A DNA stretch of 35,225 nt, taken from positions 27,174,919-27,210,143 of the forward strand of contig NC_049983.1 of NCBI RefSeq assembly GCF_000003815.2, written 5' to 3'. The notes beneath the pieces were generated by a model. That model had not been told where the DNA came from. It did no database searches and saw nothing but the letters and a program-made list of their open reading frames with translations. Positions 10,868 through 19,964 of the stretch are shown one piece after another (positions within the stretch are counted from its first letter, which is position 1; each line of letters begins with the position of its first letter). Made by a program: the position numbers and the translations under genes. This stretch comes from Branchiostoma floridae (Eukaryota > Chordata > Leptocardii > Amphioxiformes > Branchiostomatidae).

Positions 10868-11799
10868 GTCAATCTGAGCTTGACCTTGAGGATGAGGAGT
10901 GGAATTGCTCCAGGGGGAGGGGGGCACTGGTTGGGAATGTACACATACTGGATGCACTAATGCTGCTGTTCACCTCCATGTCACTTGGGATTGTACATCT
11001 ACATGTATTAAGACTGGCTGTATAACTTATTATAAGGGATTGTTTTTGCAATAAGATATCTCCTAGGGCTGGTAGTGTAGGTTTGTTTTTGGAGATGGTG
11101 ATTTATAATATTATCACAATGTTATTACAGCCAAATTTGCTACCTTTCTGTCATCTCAATCATGTTCTGCTAACGTCAGGTTTTGGGTAGTTTTACGAGC
11201 GCTGTGATTTGTGTCTGATTCAGAAGCAACTTTGTCTGACCTATGGCCGGAATGTTATGTTTTAGCCCAGTATGTGTATACTGTTCTCTGTGTGTGTATA
11301 CACTGTTCTGTGTGTGTGTTTATACTGTACGGGACATATAAACAATATAAATCAAGGAAATGAATGGATCGCCATGATTCTGTGTTTACGAGCCTCAGAG
11401 TGGCCTTCAATTGGTCGCTGGAAAGGGCAATCAGACCTGCAGTTTACGGGCCTATAAATCAGATACAAAGTTAACGGTTTGTTCTTTCTAAGTGCCTTTT
11501 CTTGTTGCTTAATTAGACATCTAACATACACAGACCCACTTTGTCCAGATTGTAGAATGATCAGTTCATATTTTATTGCTTGTCCTCATTATCAGTAAAA
11601 GAAGTTTATGCACACAAAGTCTAAATCAGATCTTGCGTTAACATCATTGCCCTAAGTACGACTTTTCTCATCGCTTTTGAGGTCTAATAATAACCTCTGA
11701 TCTCAAGCTGTAGAATGATCAGTTATGTCTGCTATGAGCGTCATAATTTCGTCAGTTGTGGCACGCTGGAAAAACCAGATAAAACTAGAGTGGAAGCCG
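10868..11799. other. Intron-like sequence with (GT)n patches
   Basis: Contains interrupted (GT)n and GTATAC words at about 11270-11325. TGTAGAATGATCAGTT occurs twice, near 11550 and 11710. No gene is supported. Confidence 0.45.
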
Positions 11800-12170
11800 G
11801 GCCAATAACGTTCATGTAGTTACAGGACTGGTCCACTACAGAATAGGGGGGAGCAAGGATGGGCTACTAGTATTAACGTTTCTGTAGTTTTAGGACTGAA
11901 CCACTGCAGATTAAGGGAGGACGAGCCATTAGTGCTCCTATAGTTACAGGACTGGTCCACTGCAGAATAGGGGGAACAGACCAATAACGGACCTGGTCCA
12001 CTGCAGTTTAAGGGGGACGAACTATTAGCGTTCCAGGCCTGTAGTTTTAGGACTTGCCTACTACATGATGGGGGGTGTACCAATAACATTCATGTAGTTA
12101 TAGGACTTGTCTACTGCAGAATGGGGGGAACCACTACAGATTAGGGGGAGGGACCTATCGACTTCCCTAC
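11800..12170. repeat. Degenerate minisatellite, about 6-7 units of 45-65 bp
   Basis: Units of the form CCAATAACGTTCATGTAG, TTACAGGACTGGTCCACT, then GCAGAATAGGGGGGA recur with heavy decay. The words GGACTKGTCCACT, CACTGCAGA and AGGGGG repeat in order through the stretch. Unit length is variable. Confidence 0.8.
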
Positions 12171-12939
12171 TGACGTCTTTGGTTGGACTTGCCCACTAAA
12201 GGACGGGGGTGATGGGGCTGTTGTTAATATTATAGAAAAGAGCAGTTGCTTATGATTAATGTCAGAGGGATGGAAATCGAAAGACTCATGTCAAAATTGT
12301 TTGAATGTGCTTCATTAGATAATTTGTGCTTCATATTAATATAACATAAGGAATTTTTTCCTCTTTAGTTTTCCAACAACATTACCCTAGATTCAACACT
12401 TATGTAATGTCATGATATAGTTATGATATGCTCATGTCAACTTGTGTTAATTACTCCATCAGTCAAACGAGGCATCAGCCATGATGACAATCTGCTACAA
12501 ATGCTCGCTACATTTTCACATTTTGCTACATCACATGCTTATCACTATATCAGGTTTCACCAGAGAATGCTTCACTAAACAAGGAAAATGTCTCAGTAAC
12601 TGCGCACCCTTCATAAAGGAAAGGTTCGACATGACTTGTTTAGAATTAAGAAGGATGAAAATTGAACCTCTGAACATTTCCCCATTTAGGTACTCATTCA
12701 TCAACCCTATCATTAACTTTAACATGACATTACAACGCCCTCCAGGCTTGGTCACCAAGCAATGTAAATATTTTACTCTTTCAAACAGAATCTACATTTG
12801 GTACCAAACATATTTGAGGAGAAAATTTAAACATATTACGTGACCTAAATGGAAGGTAAAAATTTTCCTCCTCCCTGCTAACCTTTAAAAATGGGCCGGT
12901 CCCCGTGAGCAGGCTTCACATGGGCCGCTCTGCTCAGTG
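12171..12939. other. AT-rich intergenic or intronic sequence
   Basis: A 120-codon open frame at 12481-12843 opposes another on the minus strand, is AT-rich, and has no family resemblance or splice context. Not called as a gene. Confidence 0.4.
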
Positions 12940-13219
12940 GTCTGATTTGCATATGTTCCCTTCTCCTTGCCACAGAGTGTGTGTGTTGGTTAGGACTAGG
13001 TTAACTGTACAGAGTGCAGTATAGGCTGGTTGTGCATGCGTGAGCTGTGCTCACTTCTGGATCCGTGCCGGGATATCAGCCGGGGAAACCGTGCCGGGGG
13101 TGAAACATTGTCAGGCTGGGCCGTGTGCTGCATGTTTAACCTGGACTAGAGAGACTGTGTGTGTGTGAGAGAGAGGGAAGGGGAGGTACCGATAACCGGC
13201 CACACACCAGCGTACCAAC
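12940..13219 (+). promoter_or_regulatory. Candidate TATA-less promoter and 5-prime UTR
   Basis: This is the sequence upstream of candidate exon B. It contains an octamer ATTTGCAT at 12945-12952 (POU-factor type), an NRF-1-like TGCATGCG at 13033-13040, several CpGs (13060-13100), and a (GT)n(GA)n run at about 13158-13176. No TATA box is evident close to the ATG. The frame of the ATG has a TAA at 13193-13195, so this part is untranslated in that frame. Transcription start is not determinable by eye. Confidence 0.4.
12945..12952 (+). promoter_or_regulatory. POU octamer ATTTGCAT
   Basis: Exact octamer ATTTGCAT, followed by AT (ATTTGCATAT), about 270 bp upstream of ATG 13220. Octamers are bound by POU homeodomain proteins; use here is inference. 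Confidence 0.4.
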
Positions 13220-13296
13220 ATGCAGCCCTCCATGTACAGGGACTACTTCGTGCAGCAGGCTTTCCTGGACTTGTATGAGAGCAAGCGCAGGGACCG
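13220..13296 (+). CDS. Candidate first coding exon B, product unknown
   Basis: The ATG at 13220 (context CCAACATGC) follows an in-frame TAA 24 bases upstream and opens 25 codons (begins MQPSMYRDYF, ends YESKRRD), then CG, then GTACGTAGG, a plausible donor. The intron therefore interrupts an Arg codon after its second base. The peptide is hydrophilic with aromatic residues and a basic end, without signal peptide or membrane segment, so a cytosolic or nuclear N-terminus is more likely. Codon choice (GTG CAG CAG, TTC CTG GAC) looks coding and differs from the AT-rich flanks. The family is not recognised. It shares phase and final bases with the candidate exon at 7595. No continuation exon is seen in the remaining 22 kb. 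Confidence 0.5.
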
Positions 13297-13438
13297 GTAC
13301 GTAGGGATCATGCTTGTACTGTCATATTATAGGTTCTTTACCGTAACATTCTGAAGTAAGATGAAGCAAGAGGGCTGGGAGAAAAACTTGAATCCGACTA
13401 TGTTCCCTCTCAGGAACTAAGTGCATGGTTTATTATAA

Positions 13439-13656
13439 GGCCACAGCAATTTAGTTTCATGGTTCATTTTCAGTAAAAAATATAGAAATGGGACCTTATA
13501 AACGCATAAGGCAGGGAGGAAATTTGGAATGACTAGTATTTAATCCATAAAACTGAGTGCACCAAGGCAAAACCCTGCTCTTCAGGATTTGTTTTTACTA
13601 AATAGAATGTTTTTTTCGAAGAAGGATATGAACCAACAAATCATACTGGAATGGCC
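13439..13656. mobile_element. GGCC-ended MITE, copy 1 (218 bp)
   Basis: The left end GGCCACAGCAATTTAGTTTC and the right end ACTGGAATGGCC are decayed versions of the inverted ends seen intact at 25771-26119. The interior shares an ordered series with the copy at 16703-16924: GCAGGGAGGAAA, ATAAARCTGAGTGCACCAAG, then CATCAGG or TTCAGG and TTTGTTTT. Target duplication is not preserved. Confidence 0.75.
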
Positions 13657-14023
13657 TGGTTTCTTTAAATGAGAGAGCCAGGAAAATAATTTAGCGTGGC
13701 CGTATTTACTCCGGTTTGATATGATGAGGTAGTTGTTGGTTTTGCCCTGTCGTGTGTGCCAAACAAGGAAGGTGTTTACGCTTGTTCTGTCCGCTAAGTT
13801 GGAAAAACGTTGGCAGGGTTTTAATGTAGTTAGAAGTCAGTGTCGCCTCTGTTCTGTAATGTTCATTCATGCGGTATCTGTCATAGCGGTGTGATGTTAA
13901 TTCATGTGCATCTGTCTTATGTAGCGGCCAGTAAGGGTCTTTCTGAGTCTGGTGAACAGCAGAGCTCACAAGTATAATATGTAACCTTAACTGCACTGGT
14001 TCCTGGTTATGACAAAATATCGT
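13657..14023. other. Unique intron-like sequence
   Basis: A minus-strand open frame (13706-13996) has no known motif. Nothing else is supported. Confidence 0.3.
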
Positions 14024-14400
14024 CAGGGCTCAAAATTCCTGTTGGGGCAATTGGTGCACTGGTACAGATAACCTTAATTAAAATTTAGGTGTACAGAATA
14101 AAATTTGGGTGTGCATTCTTGATTATATATAACCTATTCCTCTTCAAAGTTGGAATCTGAAATTCTATGGCTAACCTTAAATAAGTGATAAAAGAAAGGC
14201 TTAGTAATTAGTCTTTTTCCCTGGTGCTTTTATGTACATAATTGATATGTATATGCTAAATCATTTTATTGTATATCAGTATCAGTAAGCATAGACACAA
14301 ATGTCTTGAGGTACACCAGTGCACACACACTCTAAAATTTGGTGAACAGCTCCACCTTTGATAAACATAAGTGCACATGCACCCAGTATTTCTACCCCAG
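14024..14400. mobile_element. hAT-like MITE, copy 2, inverted relative to copy 1
   Basis: Begins CAGGGCTCAAAATTC and ends GTGCACATGCACCCAGTATT followed by TCTACCCCAG, which is the decayed complement of the left end of the element at 9439. GGTGCACTGGT near the left and the GTGCA words near the right mirror copy 1. It is about 377 bp, with an AT-rich interior and no transposase. Confidence 0.72.
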
Positions 14401-15429
14401 TAAAGTATGCTTGAAACAATATTTAAATGTTGTATTAATCTGTTAAGGTTGTAGAGACAGACTTTTCTATAACTGTTTACTGTACAAGTATATATATACA
14501 ATATAAACATACTGTACTTAAGCACCACAGATGCTTATTCAAACAAGACCTCTCCTGAATAACCAACAAGGTGTGAACGTTTATTCCTGTGAAGGAGGTT
14601 TCATAGGCCGATCATTTCATATTAATAATGCATATCATAACCGAGCCGTGACGTGCCGTCCTCTTGACACGTCCGACCGTAAATAACTCTGTCACGGTAC
14701 CGACAAGGTGACTACAGGAGGGGGGGTGTTTACCTGTGAGAGGAGTACAAACATTACAGGGAACTATTTATGTACATGGCATGTTCAGACGTTTTGCAGT
14801 GCAACTGGAACGTTTTGATTCAAAAGTATACATGATTTTTTGCTTATTAATGATAATAATATTTCATCTCAGTTTGCATACAAATATCAGTAAGGGATAC
14901 CTGCAGTGTGTTTTGTATGAGAATTAAAAGAAGCCAAATGTCAAGTTAGAATTTAGAGTTTGCTTTTAGACTAGAGTACTAGACACTTGCAAATATTTTT
15001 TTACAATTATATTTGTATGTTTCACTTGCAATTAGTCCTCCAGCAAGAATTTGCAATAAACTTGATCATAATAATTTATCCAGGCATGCCTTAGCAATTG
15101 TTACCCCAACTTATTAAAGAGTAAAGTCAACAAAACCTTTGGGTCTGTTGTTTCACTACTCAGTTGTCATAACATTAAATTTTGCTGAAATGAAAATTTT
15201 CAGGACTCCACACTTGGAGAAGACAGGAAAAGCAGGGAAGGGTGGCCTGTGTGTTTGCACACTTTGTAAGTGTGTGGATTTCCTCCCAGACACATATTTA
15301 ACCAGTCAGTCTGGTCCTGCATGGCAAGTGCACCAACAATGGACTAGGCTAGGGTTAGCCTCATGGTGGTTACAGACATTTTTTTAAAAAAAATATCCCA
15401 GAAACGGTTTTGTCACAATTCCTATATTA
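14401..15429. other. Intron-like sequence with one conserved-element-like patch
   Basis: At 14600-14715 a unique block has an A/T homeodomain-type core (ATATTAATAATGCATATC) followed by a CpG-rich part (CCGAGCCGTGACGTGCCGTC). The rest is AT-rich. No gene is supported. Confidence 0.35.
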
Positions 15430-15478
15430 TTTGTTTGTTTGTTTGAACCTTTATTTATTCATGAAAGCTCAAATCGGC
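15430..15478 (-). mobile_element. Retroelement 3-prime tail, truncated by assembly gap
   Basis: Read on the minus strand this is GCCGATTTGAGCTTTCATGA, then ATAAATAAAGGTT, then a (CAAA)n tail. That is the form of a non-LTR retrotransposon 3-prime end, with a polyadenylation-like AATAAA and a short-repeat tail. The body would lie in or beyond the gap. Family not determined. Confidence 0.45.
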
Positions 15479-15578
15479 NNNNNNNNNNNNNNNNNNNNNN
15501 NNNNNNNNNNNNNNNNNNNNNNNNNNNNNNNNNNNNNNNNNNNNNNNNNNNNNNNNNNNNNNNNNNNNNNNNNNNNNN
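15479..15578. other. Assembly gap, 100 N
   Basis: Exactly 100 N, commonly a placeholder for unknown length. It abuts a repeat-like tail, so the gap probably reflects a dispersed repeat. Confidence 0.97.
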
Positions 15579-16064
15579 GGAAGAGGCAGGGTCAGCCAAG
15601 GTTTTTAACGGGGTTAAAGTACTTCTTATTAGGCAGTAGAAGAGGAGGGCCCTAAAGTATTAGTTCTTGAGAATTATAATTTTTCTCCCACATATCAAAC
15701 CAAACTGTGTGGTCCCTACTATGATTGCTCGGTCAACAAAGAGAGTGGACATTTTAATATTACTACATATCAGTCTGTAGACTCATAACTGTAATCATCG
15801 TTTTTACAGCAATTGATTTGTGTCTACCGGTACAATTATGGAATTCCATGTAGATACTAGACTAGAAGTAAGGAGCCCAGTGTTTGCAGTTCTATCTGTC
15901 CATGTGTGTGTCTGTTTGAAGAAGGAGGGCCTGTCCTTGTGGTATATTTGCCAGGTGAGAACCTGTATGTTTGCTCCTTACCTGCCATGCACCTGGGTCA
16001 GGTGTGTCAGGAATGTGAGGACAGACTTCATGTTCACACCTGGGCTGTCTCACATGCTGACAAG
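15579..16064. other. Intron-like sequence
   Basis: Open frames at 15820-16124 overlap in two phases and contain no recognisable motif. Nothing else is supported. Confidence 0.35.
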
Positions 16065-16094
16065 CTGTCAATCACTGTCAGTCACTGTCAATCA
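16065..16094 (-). promoter_or_regulatory. Three tandem PBX-MEIS/PREP decamers
   Basis: CTGTCAATCA at 16065-16074, CTGTCAGTCA at 16075-16084 and CTGTCAATCA at 16085-16094 lie head to tail with no spacer. On the minus strand the outer two read TGATTGACAG, the established composite site for PBX with MEIS or PREP; the middle one differs by one base. A 10-bp period places them on the same DNA face. Function is inference. Confidence 0.5.
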
Positions 16095-16702
16095 TTGAAG
16101 GTGTTTTTTTTAGAACCATTGTAAAGATATTTTAACCTGTACTCTTGCTATGCTGTCCACAAACGAACAGACACTAAACACATGTACCTGAAACCATACT
16201 ACCGGTAGTAACCTTCTTGGGGGACTTATATCTGCATTGCAGTGTGGTAGCATATCTATATTATGTAGTAGAGGTTGATAAATATTAGAGCTAGACTGTA
16301 ACATTCATCAGAACAGCTGAGTGAGAACCCCCTCCCATGGCAGTCAATATTCACCCATGATATTATCCCCCACAGCTTATGATATTTATGTCTAATAATT
16401 CAGATCCCCTCAGCCCTCTAATCTGCATAATTCAGTACGAGCGCCAGCCTCTTTAGGGAGGGAAGATTATGTACTTATTTCTTTGATGTGTTGATAAGAT
16501 ATTATCATCTTCTGTGTGGTGTGACTAATAAGATGTTTTCATCTTGTTCTGTCAGGGGTGCGAAAAATTATGGAAACGTATACATACTAGTAGAAACAAG
16601 GTTTCAATTTGCTTTTTGGTCCAAATGGTTTTGTTTAACCTTCGTGTCGCTAACCCAGCAAGCAGTACTGATATGGTGTCTTACAACTGCCTTGGCATGC
16701 TG
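16095..16702. other. Intron-like sequence with unique AT-rich block
   Basis: 16310-16460 is a unique block with homeodomain-type words (CTAATCTGCATAATTCAG), an enhancer-like look without repeats. No exon is supported. Confidence 0.3.
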
Positions 16703-16924
16703 ATGCAACTCCAATTTAATATGTTGGTTCTCAGATTTTTTTTAAATGAACATAAAGGGCAGGGAGGAAAACTTGATAATGACCATATATTCACTCCATA
16801 AAGCTGAGTGCACCAAGGCATACACCTGGTCATCAGGCTTTGTTTTCATGATGTTTTTCAGTTAAGCATATTTTTTTTATTATCTTTAAAAATCCGAGAA
16901 TCAACAAATTAAACTGGTGTGGCC
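16703..16924. mobile_element. GGCC-ended MITE, copy 2 (about 222 bp)
   Basis: The right end CAACAAATTAAACTGGTGTGG then CC matches the intact right end at 26119. The left end is decayed (CCAATTTAATATGTTGGTTC from about 16710). The interior matches the element at 13439 (GGGCAGGGAGGAAAAC, GCTGAGTGCACCAAGGCA). Fortuitous open frames across the ends give a false protein similarity between copies. Confidence 0.75.
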
Positions 16925-16954
16925 CGAGGGTTAAAGTGAGCTGTATGAACTGTG

Positions 16955-17330
16955 TCTGTCTGTATCTGTATCTGTATCTATATAGCCGGTATAACCGCCG
17001 TTCGGCGTAACACACCAGCTTCGCAGGCACGCGGCGCGGCAGCAGCTGGTTATATTACACCGAACGACTCATTACACCTAACTTTTGCACATCTATCTGC
17101 AAGCATTCTTTAAAACTACCCAGAGAAGATGCCCCNNNNNNNNNNNNNNNNNNNNNNNNNNNNNNNNNNNNNNNNNNNNNNNNNNNNNNNNNNNNNNNNN
17201 NNNNNNNNNNNNNNNNNNNNNNNNNNNNNNNNNNNTGGTGTAAGGTTATCTTCATCATGAACCAGCAAAGTCACTTTGATTTGTGCTCTTTGGGATTGAG
17301 GTTGGAACTTTAATCTATGTTGTGCTATCA
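16955..17330 (-). mobile_element. LINE 3-prime end, minus strand, split by gap
   Basis: On the minus strand, right of its tail, an open frame reads GASSLGSFKECL... and stops near 17058. This fits the C-terminal A-x-S-x-x-x-FK-x-x-L pattern of CR1/L2-type LINE reverse transcriptase proteins. It is followed by an untranslated part (CAGCTGCTGC, GTGCCTGCGAAGCTGGTGTG, CGGTTATACCGGC) and a tail of GATACA hexamers ending near 16955. The same order is found on the + strand at 19195-19550. The coding side is interrupted by the gap at 17136-17235, and its outer boundary is not determinable. LINE assignment rests on a short motif plus the tail. Confidence 0.6.
17136..17235. other. Assembly gap, 100 N
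   Basis: Exactly 100 N, lying inside the minus-strand LINE-like sequence; true length unknown. Confidence 0.97.
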
Positions 17331-17342
17331 TGGATACATACT

Positions 17343-17379
17343 GATAATGTGTGTGCCTGTGTGTGTGTGGGGGGGGGAG
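17343..17379. repeat. (GT)n plus G-run microsatellite
   Basis: Interrupted GTGTGTG tract followed by G(9). Confidence 0.9.
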
Positions 17380-18328
17380 TGGTGTCTGACTGTGTGCATT
17401 TGTGTGTATGACTATGAGTGGCCATGGACAACATAATTGAAGAATGGATCCATGTTAGGATCCGAATGATATTTGAAGGTCACTGGGTATGGGTGAAGGA
17501 AATGAAGGTCAAGTTCTTCAATGTTCCCCTAGTGGCTTTCTAGGGTACTGTAGCAGAATGGTAGGTTTTGACATCTCGTGTCCTGGGACATGTGTACAGT
17601 GCTGCAGCTTGCTTTAATTTGCTGCAGAAGGTCCTGATTGCCCTTGACTTCATCACGGCACGTTTCCCTGCAGGGCACAGCTGCTGCAGAGGCAGGGAAC
17701 TTTCATACATCATTCCATAGCGTAGGGCGACATAGGGCTACAGTAAAGTAAGGCATTGGCACAGTTCTGGGATTTTAAAAAAATATCAAAAGGGCATCTC
17801 ATCTACCTAAAAGGCAGAGGTGCCTTCATGCTTGGAAGCCCTGAAACTGTAACACTGTTGTCCATGAGATTACTCTGTAAGCCTAAGGGTGCTAGGTAAT
17901 GCAGTCATCCTCATGCTGCTACATGTACATCTAAACAGCTTGACTGGTTGGTGTAATGTGGCTTTGCTGTGACTGCTCACACAAGCACACTTGAGCACCC
18001 CTACGCTAAGTGTGATGGGTTCTTTTCCATGCAGAGGTTTGAAACTTTGAGGCTTGAGGCCTAATTTGTACTGAACTTACCTGAGGCTGTACGTTTGTGA
18101 AGGTGTGTGTATTTCAATCCCCACGTACACAATGTACGTTATACATTATACGTGTTCCCATCCTTACATGCATGTACGTTACACTCTTGATTGATGTTTG
18201 GCTGCCTTTATTCTGACAAACCTGCCCTATCTGATGCCACAGGCCCCGCTATCTCCCTCCCAGCTCAGTCCGCCTGCACTGGAGCATGCTAATGTTCTAA
18301 ATGCTGGCTGTAGGGAGGAATGCTGGTA
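17380..18328. other. Intron-like unique sequence
   Basis: Contains a short inverted repeat, TTTCCCTGC...GCAGGGAA, at about 17663-17700, and small ACGTAC/GTACGT palindromic words at 18123-18190. No gene is supported. Confidence 0.35.
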
Positions 18329-18640
18329 GTGTGGGGTGTCTGGCATTAACATTACATACAAACTATATGTTATAGAGACTCAAAATGGGAGAGAAATGGT
18401 TTATTGCCATTGTCATTAAAAAACATTTCTCTCTCTTTTTGAGTCTATAACGTTTAGTTTGTAGTATAATTGTACATTTTTATGCCAGACATCCCACACT
18501 TCTAGCATGAGATGTCTGGCACAAAAATATACAAACTAAAGTTAACGTTAATATAGAGACTCAGAAATTGCGGAACATCCAGCATTTAAATGTACAAACT
18601 ACAGGCTATAGAGGCTCAGAAGTAACATCCAGCATAAAAC
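18329..18640. repeat. Fold-back cluster: four copies of a 60-80-bp unit, one inverted
   Basis: The arm at 18329-18395 (GTGTGGGGTGTCTGGCATTA ... GAGACTCAAAATGGGAGAGA) is the imperfect reverse complement of 18422-18507 (CATTTCTCTCTC ... TGCCAGACATCCCACAC). A third unit in direct orientation starts at 18512 (GATGTCTGGCACAAAAATAT, ACAAACTAAAG, TATAGAGACTCAGAAATT) and a fourth, shorter one at about 18574 (ACATCCAGCATTTAAATG, ACAAACTACAGG, TATAGAGGCTCAGAAG). The transcript would fold into long hairpins. It may be a fold-back transposon remnant. Confidence 0.82.
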
Positions 18641-18889
18641 AATATACTAGCATGTCAAAATGCACTTGAGATTTGGAATATCAAGAACGTTTCATTGATG
18701 TGAATATGCCATTGCTATTGAAAGCTGCTTGTATGATATGTACTAGTACATTATGTACACATGAAATTTTTGATGGTGAGAGTCAAGCTAAAACAGTTTA
18801 AGATTCAGTATCAGTTTAATATATAGATAAGGAAAATTAAAGCTCATTAAAAAGAAATACACAAATTCCATGATCATCTTCAGGTATTA

Positions 18890-19110
18890 ATGTTAATGGG
18901 ATGAATTGAATCCATGGCGATTGTGTCGCGATGCCCTTATTAATGTAAGTTCCATAAATAGTTTAATGTATACCCAGCGAAGTTGATTTGACTAAAAGCA
19001 TGAGATCATCAGGCCTGTTCGCGGGAAAGTGACCTTTCTGTTGGGCGGAGAATCCATCATGGCGTCCGCTTCAATCCCGCGTCCCGTGTTCTAACCGTGA
19101 AAGGTCGGAG
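18890..19110. promoter_or_regulatory. Possible regulatory element with E2F-type site
   Basis: A unique block combines homeodomain/CDX-type AT words (TTATTAATGTAAG, CCATAAATAG) with a CpG-rich right part. TTCGCGGGAAA at 19018-19028 matches the E2F site (GCGGGAAA), and ATCATGGCGTCCG near 19058 resembles YY1 sites. There is no ATG-donor pair of quality, so I call a possible element only. Confidence 0.3.
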
Positions 19111-19189
19111 GTCATCCTGTAATAAATACCGCAGTGTCGGAGTGATTTATCAAGTTTTGTCCTCAGATCGGTCATACTTGTACCTTCTA

Positions 19190-19344
19190 CAGGGAGGGAA
19201 TCAATTAGCGCAGAACTCTTCTGAATTTTTGGCACCCTCCATAGATAGCTTTACACATTTGCTTGTAGATAGATGTGCAAAGGTTAGGTGTGACAGATTG
19301 TTCACTGTGGAATGTAGCCAGCTGCTGCTATGCTGCGTGCCTGC
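19190..19344 (+). pseudogene. LINE reverse-transcriptase C-terminus relic, plus strand
   Basis: The frame here reads GGNQLAQNSSEFLAPSIDSF followed by THLLVD, a decayed version of the WN-x-LP-x-x-V-x-x-A-x-S-x-x-x-FK-x-x-L ending of CR1/L2-type LINE proteins. Its nucleotide sequence parallels the minus-strand fragment at 17045-17135 (TTGTAGATAGATGTGCAAAG versus TTGCAGATAGATGTGCAAAA). It continues into the same untranslated sequence, CAGCTGCTGC then GCGTGCCTGCGAAGCTGGTG. No stop-free upstream RT domain is visible, so this is a 5-prime truncated, decayed copy. Confidence 0.55.
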
Positions 19345-19880
19345 GAAGCTGGTGTTATATGGGCGGTTCTAGACTTCTACTGGCTATAATGTTACAGAAG
19401 CTGGTGTGTTAGGCCGAAGGGCGGTTCTACTGGCTATAATGTTACAGATACAGAAGCCGGTGTGTTACACCGAAGGGTGACTATACCGGCTATATAGATA
19501 CAGATACAGATACAGAAGCTGGTGTGTTACGCTGAAGGGCGGTTATACCGGCTATATAGATACAGATACAGATACAGAAGCTGGTGTGTTACGCTGAAGG
19601 GTGGTTATACCGGCTATATAGATACAGATACAGAAGCTGGTGTGTTACGCTGAAGGGCGGTTATACCGGCTATATAGATACAGATACAGAAGCTGGTGTG
19701 TTATGCCGAAAGGCAGTTATACCGGCTATATAGATACAGACACAGAAGCTGATGTGTTACACTGAAGGGCTGAGTTGTACTGGCAGTTATACCGGGCAAT
19801 ATAGATAACACAGATACTGAAGCTGTCCATGGTGTGTTAAACCAAAGGGCGGTTATACTGTCTATAGAATACAGATGTGG
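19345..19880 (+). repeat. Expanded LINE-tail minisatellite, 9 units of 52-74 bp
   Basis: GAAGCYGGTGTGTTA followed by GGCGGTTATACCGGCTATAT and a GATACA hexamer run recurs with GAAG at 19345, 19397, 19453, 19515, 19577, 19633, 19689, 19745 and 19819. The spacings are 52, 56, 62, 62, 56, 56, 56 and 74. The 56 versus 62 difference equals one hexamer. A single copy of the same tail ends the minus-strand LINE at 16955, so the array probably arose by tandem growth of a retroelement 3-prime end. Outer units are more decayed. Confidence 0.9.
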
Positions 19881-19927
19881 TCACATGATCTTGCCTTCTG
19901 CTTATCACAGCTGAGCACCCGAGATTG

Positions 19928-19964
19928 AGGTCAAGGTCACCCTGTACATGCATGACCTTGACCT
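19928..19964. promoter_or_regulatory. Two DR0 nuclear-receptor sites in inverted arrangement
   Basis: AGGTCAAGGTCA at 19928-19939 is two AGGTCA half-sites with no spacer, and TGACCTTGACCT at 19953-19964 is its exact reverse complement, with 13 bp between. DR0 is the binding form known for NR6A1/GCNF, and each also contains the extended half-site TCAAGGTCA used by ERR and SF-1 type receptors. The sequence match is exact; binding is inference. Confidence 0.5.

Noticed and set aside
12481-12843. 120-codon plus-strand open frame
   Set aside because: AT-rich, opposed by another open frame, no family resemblance and no promoter or splice context.
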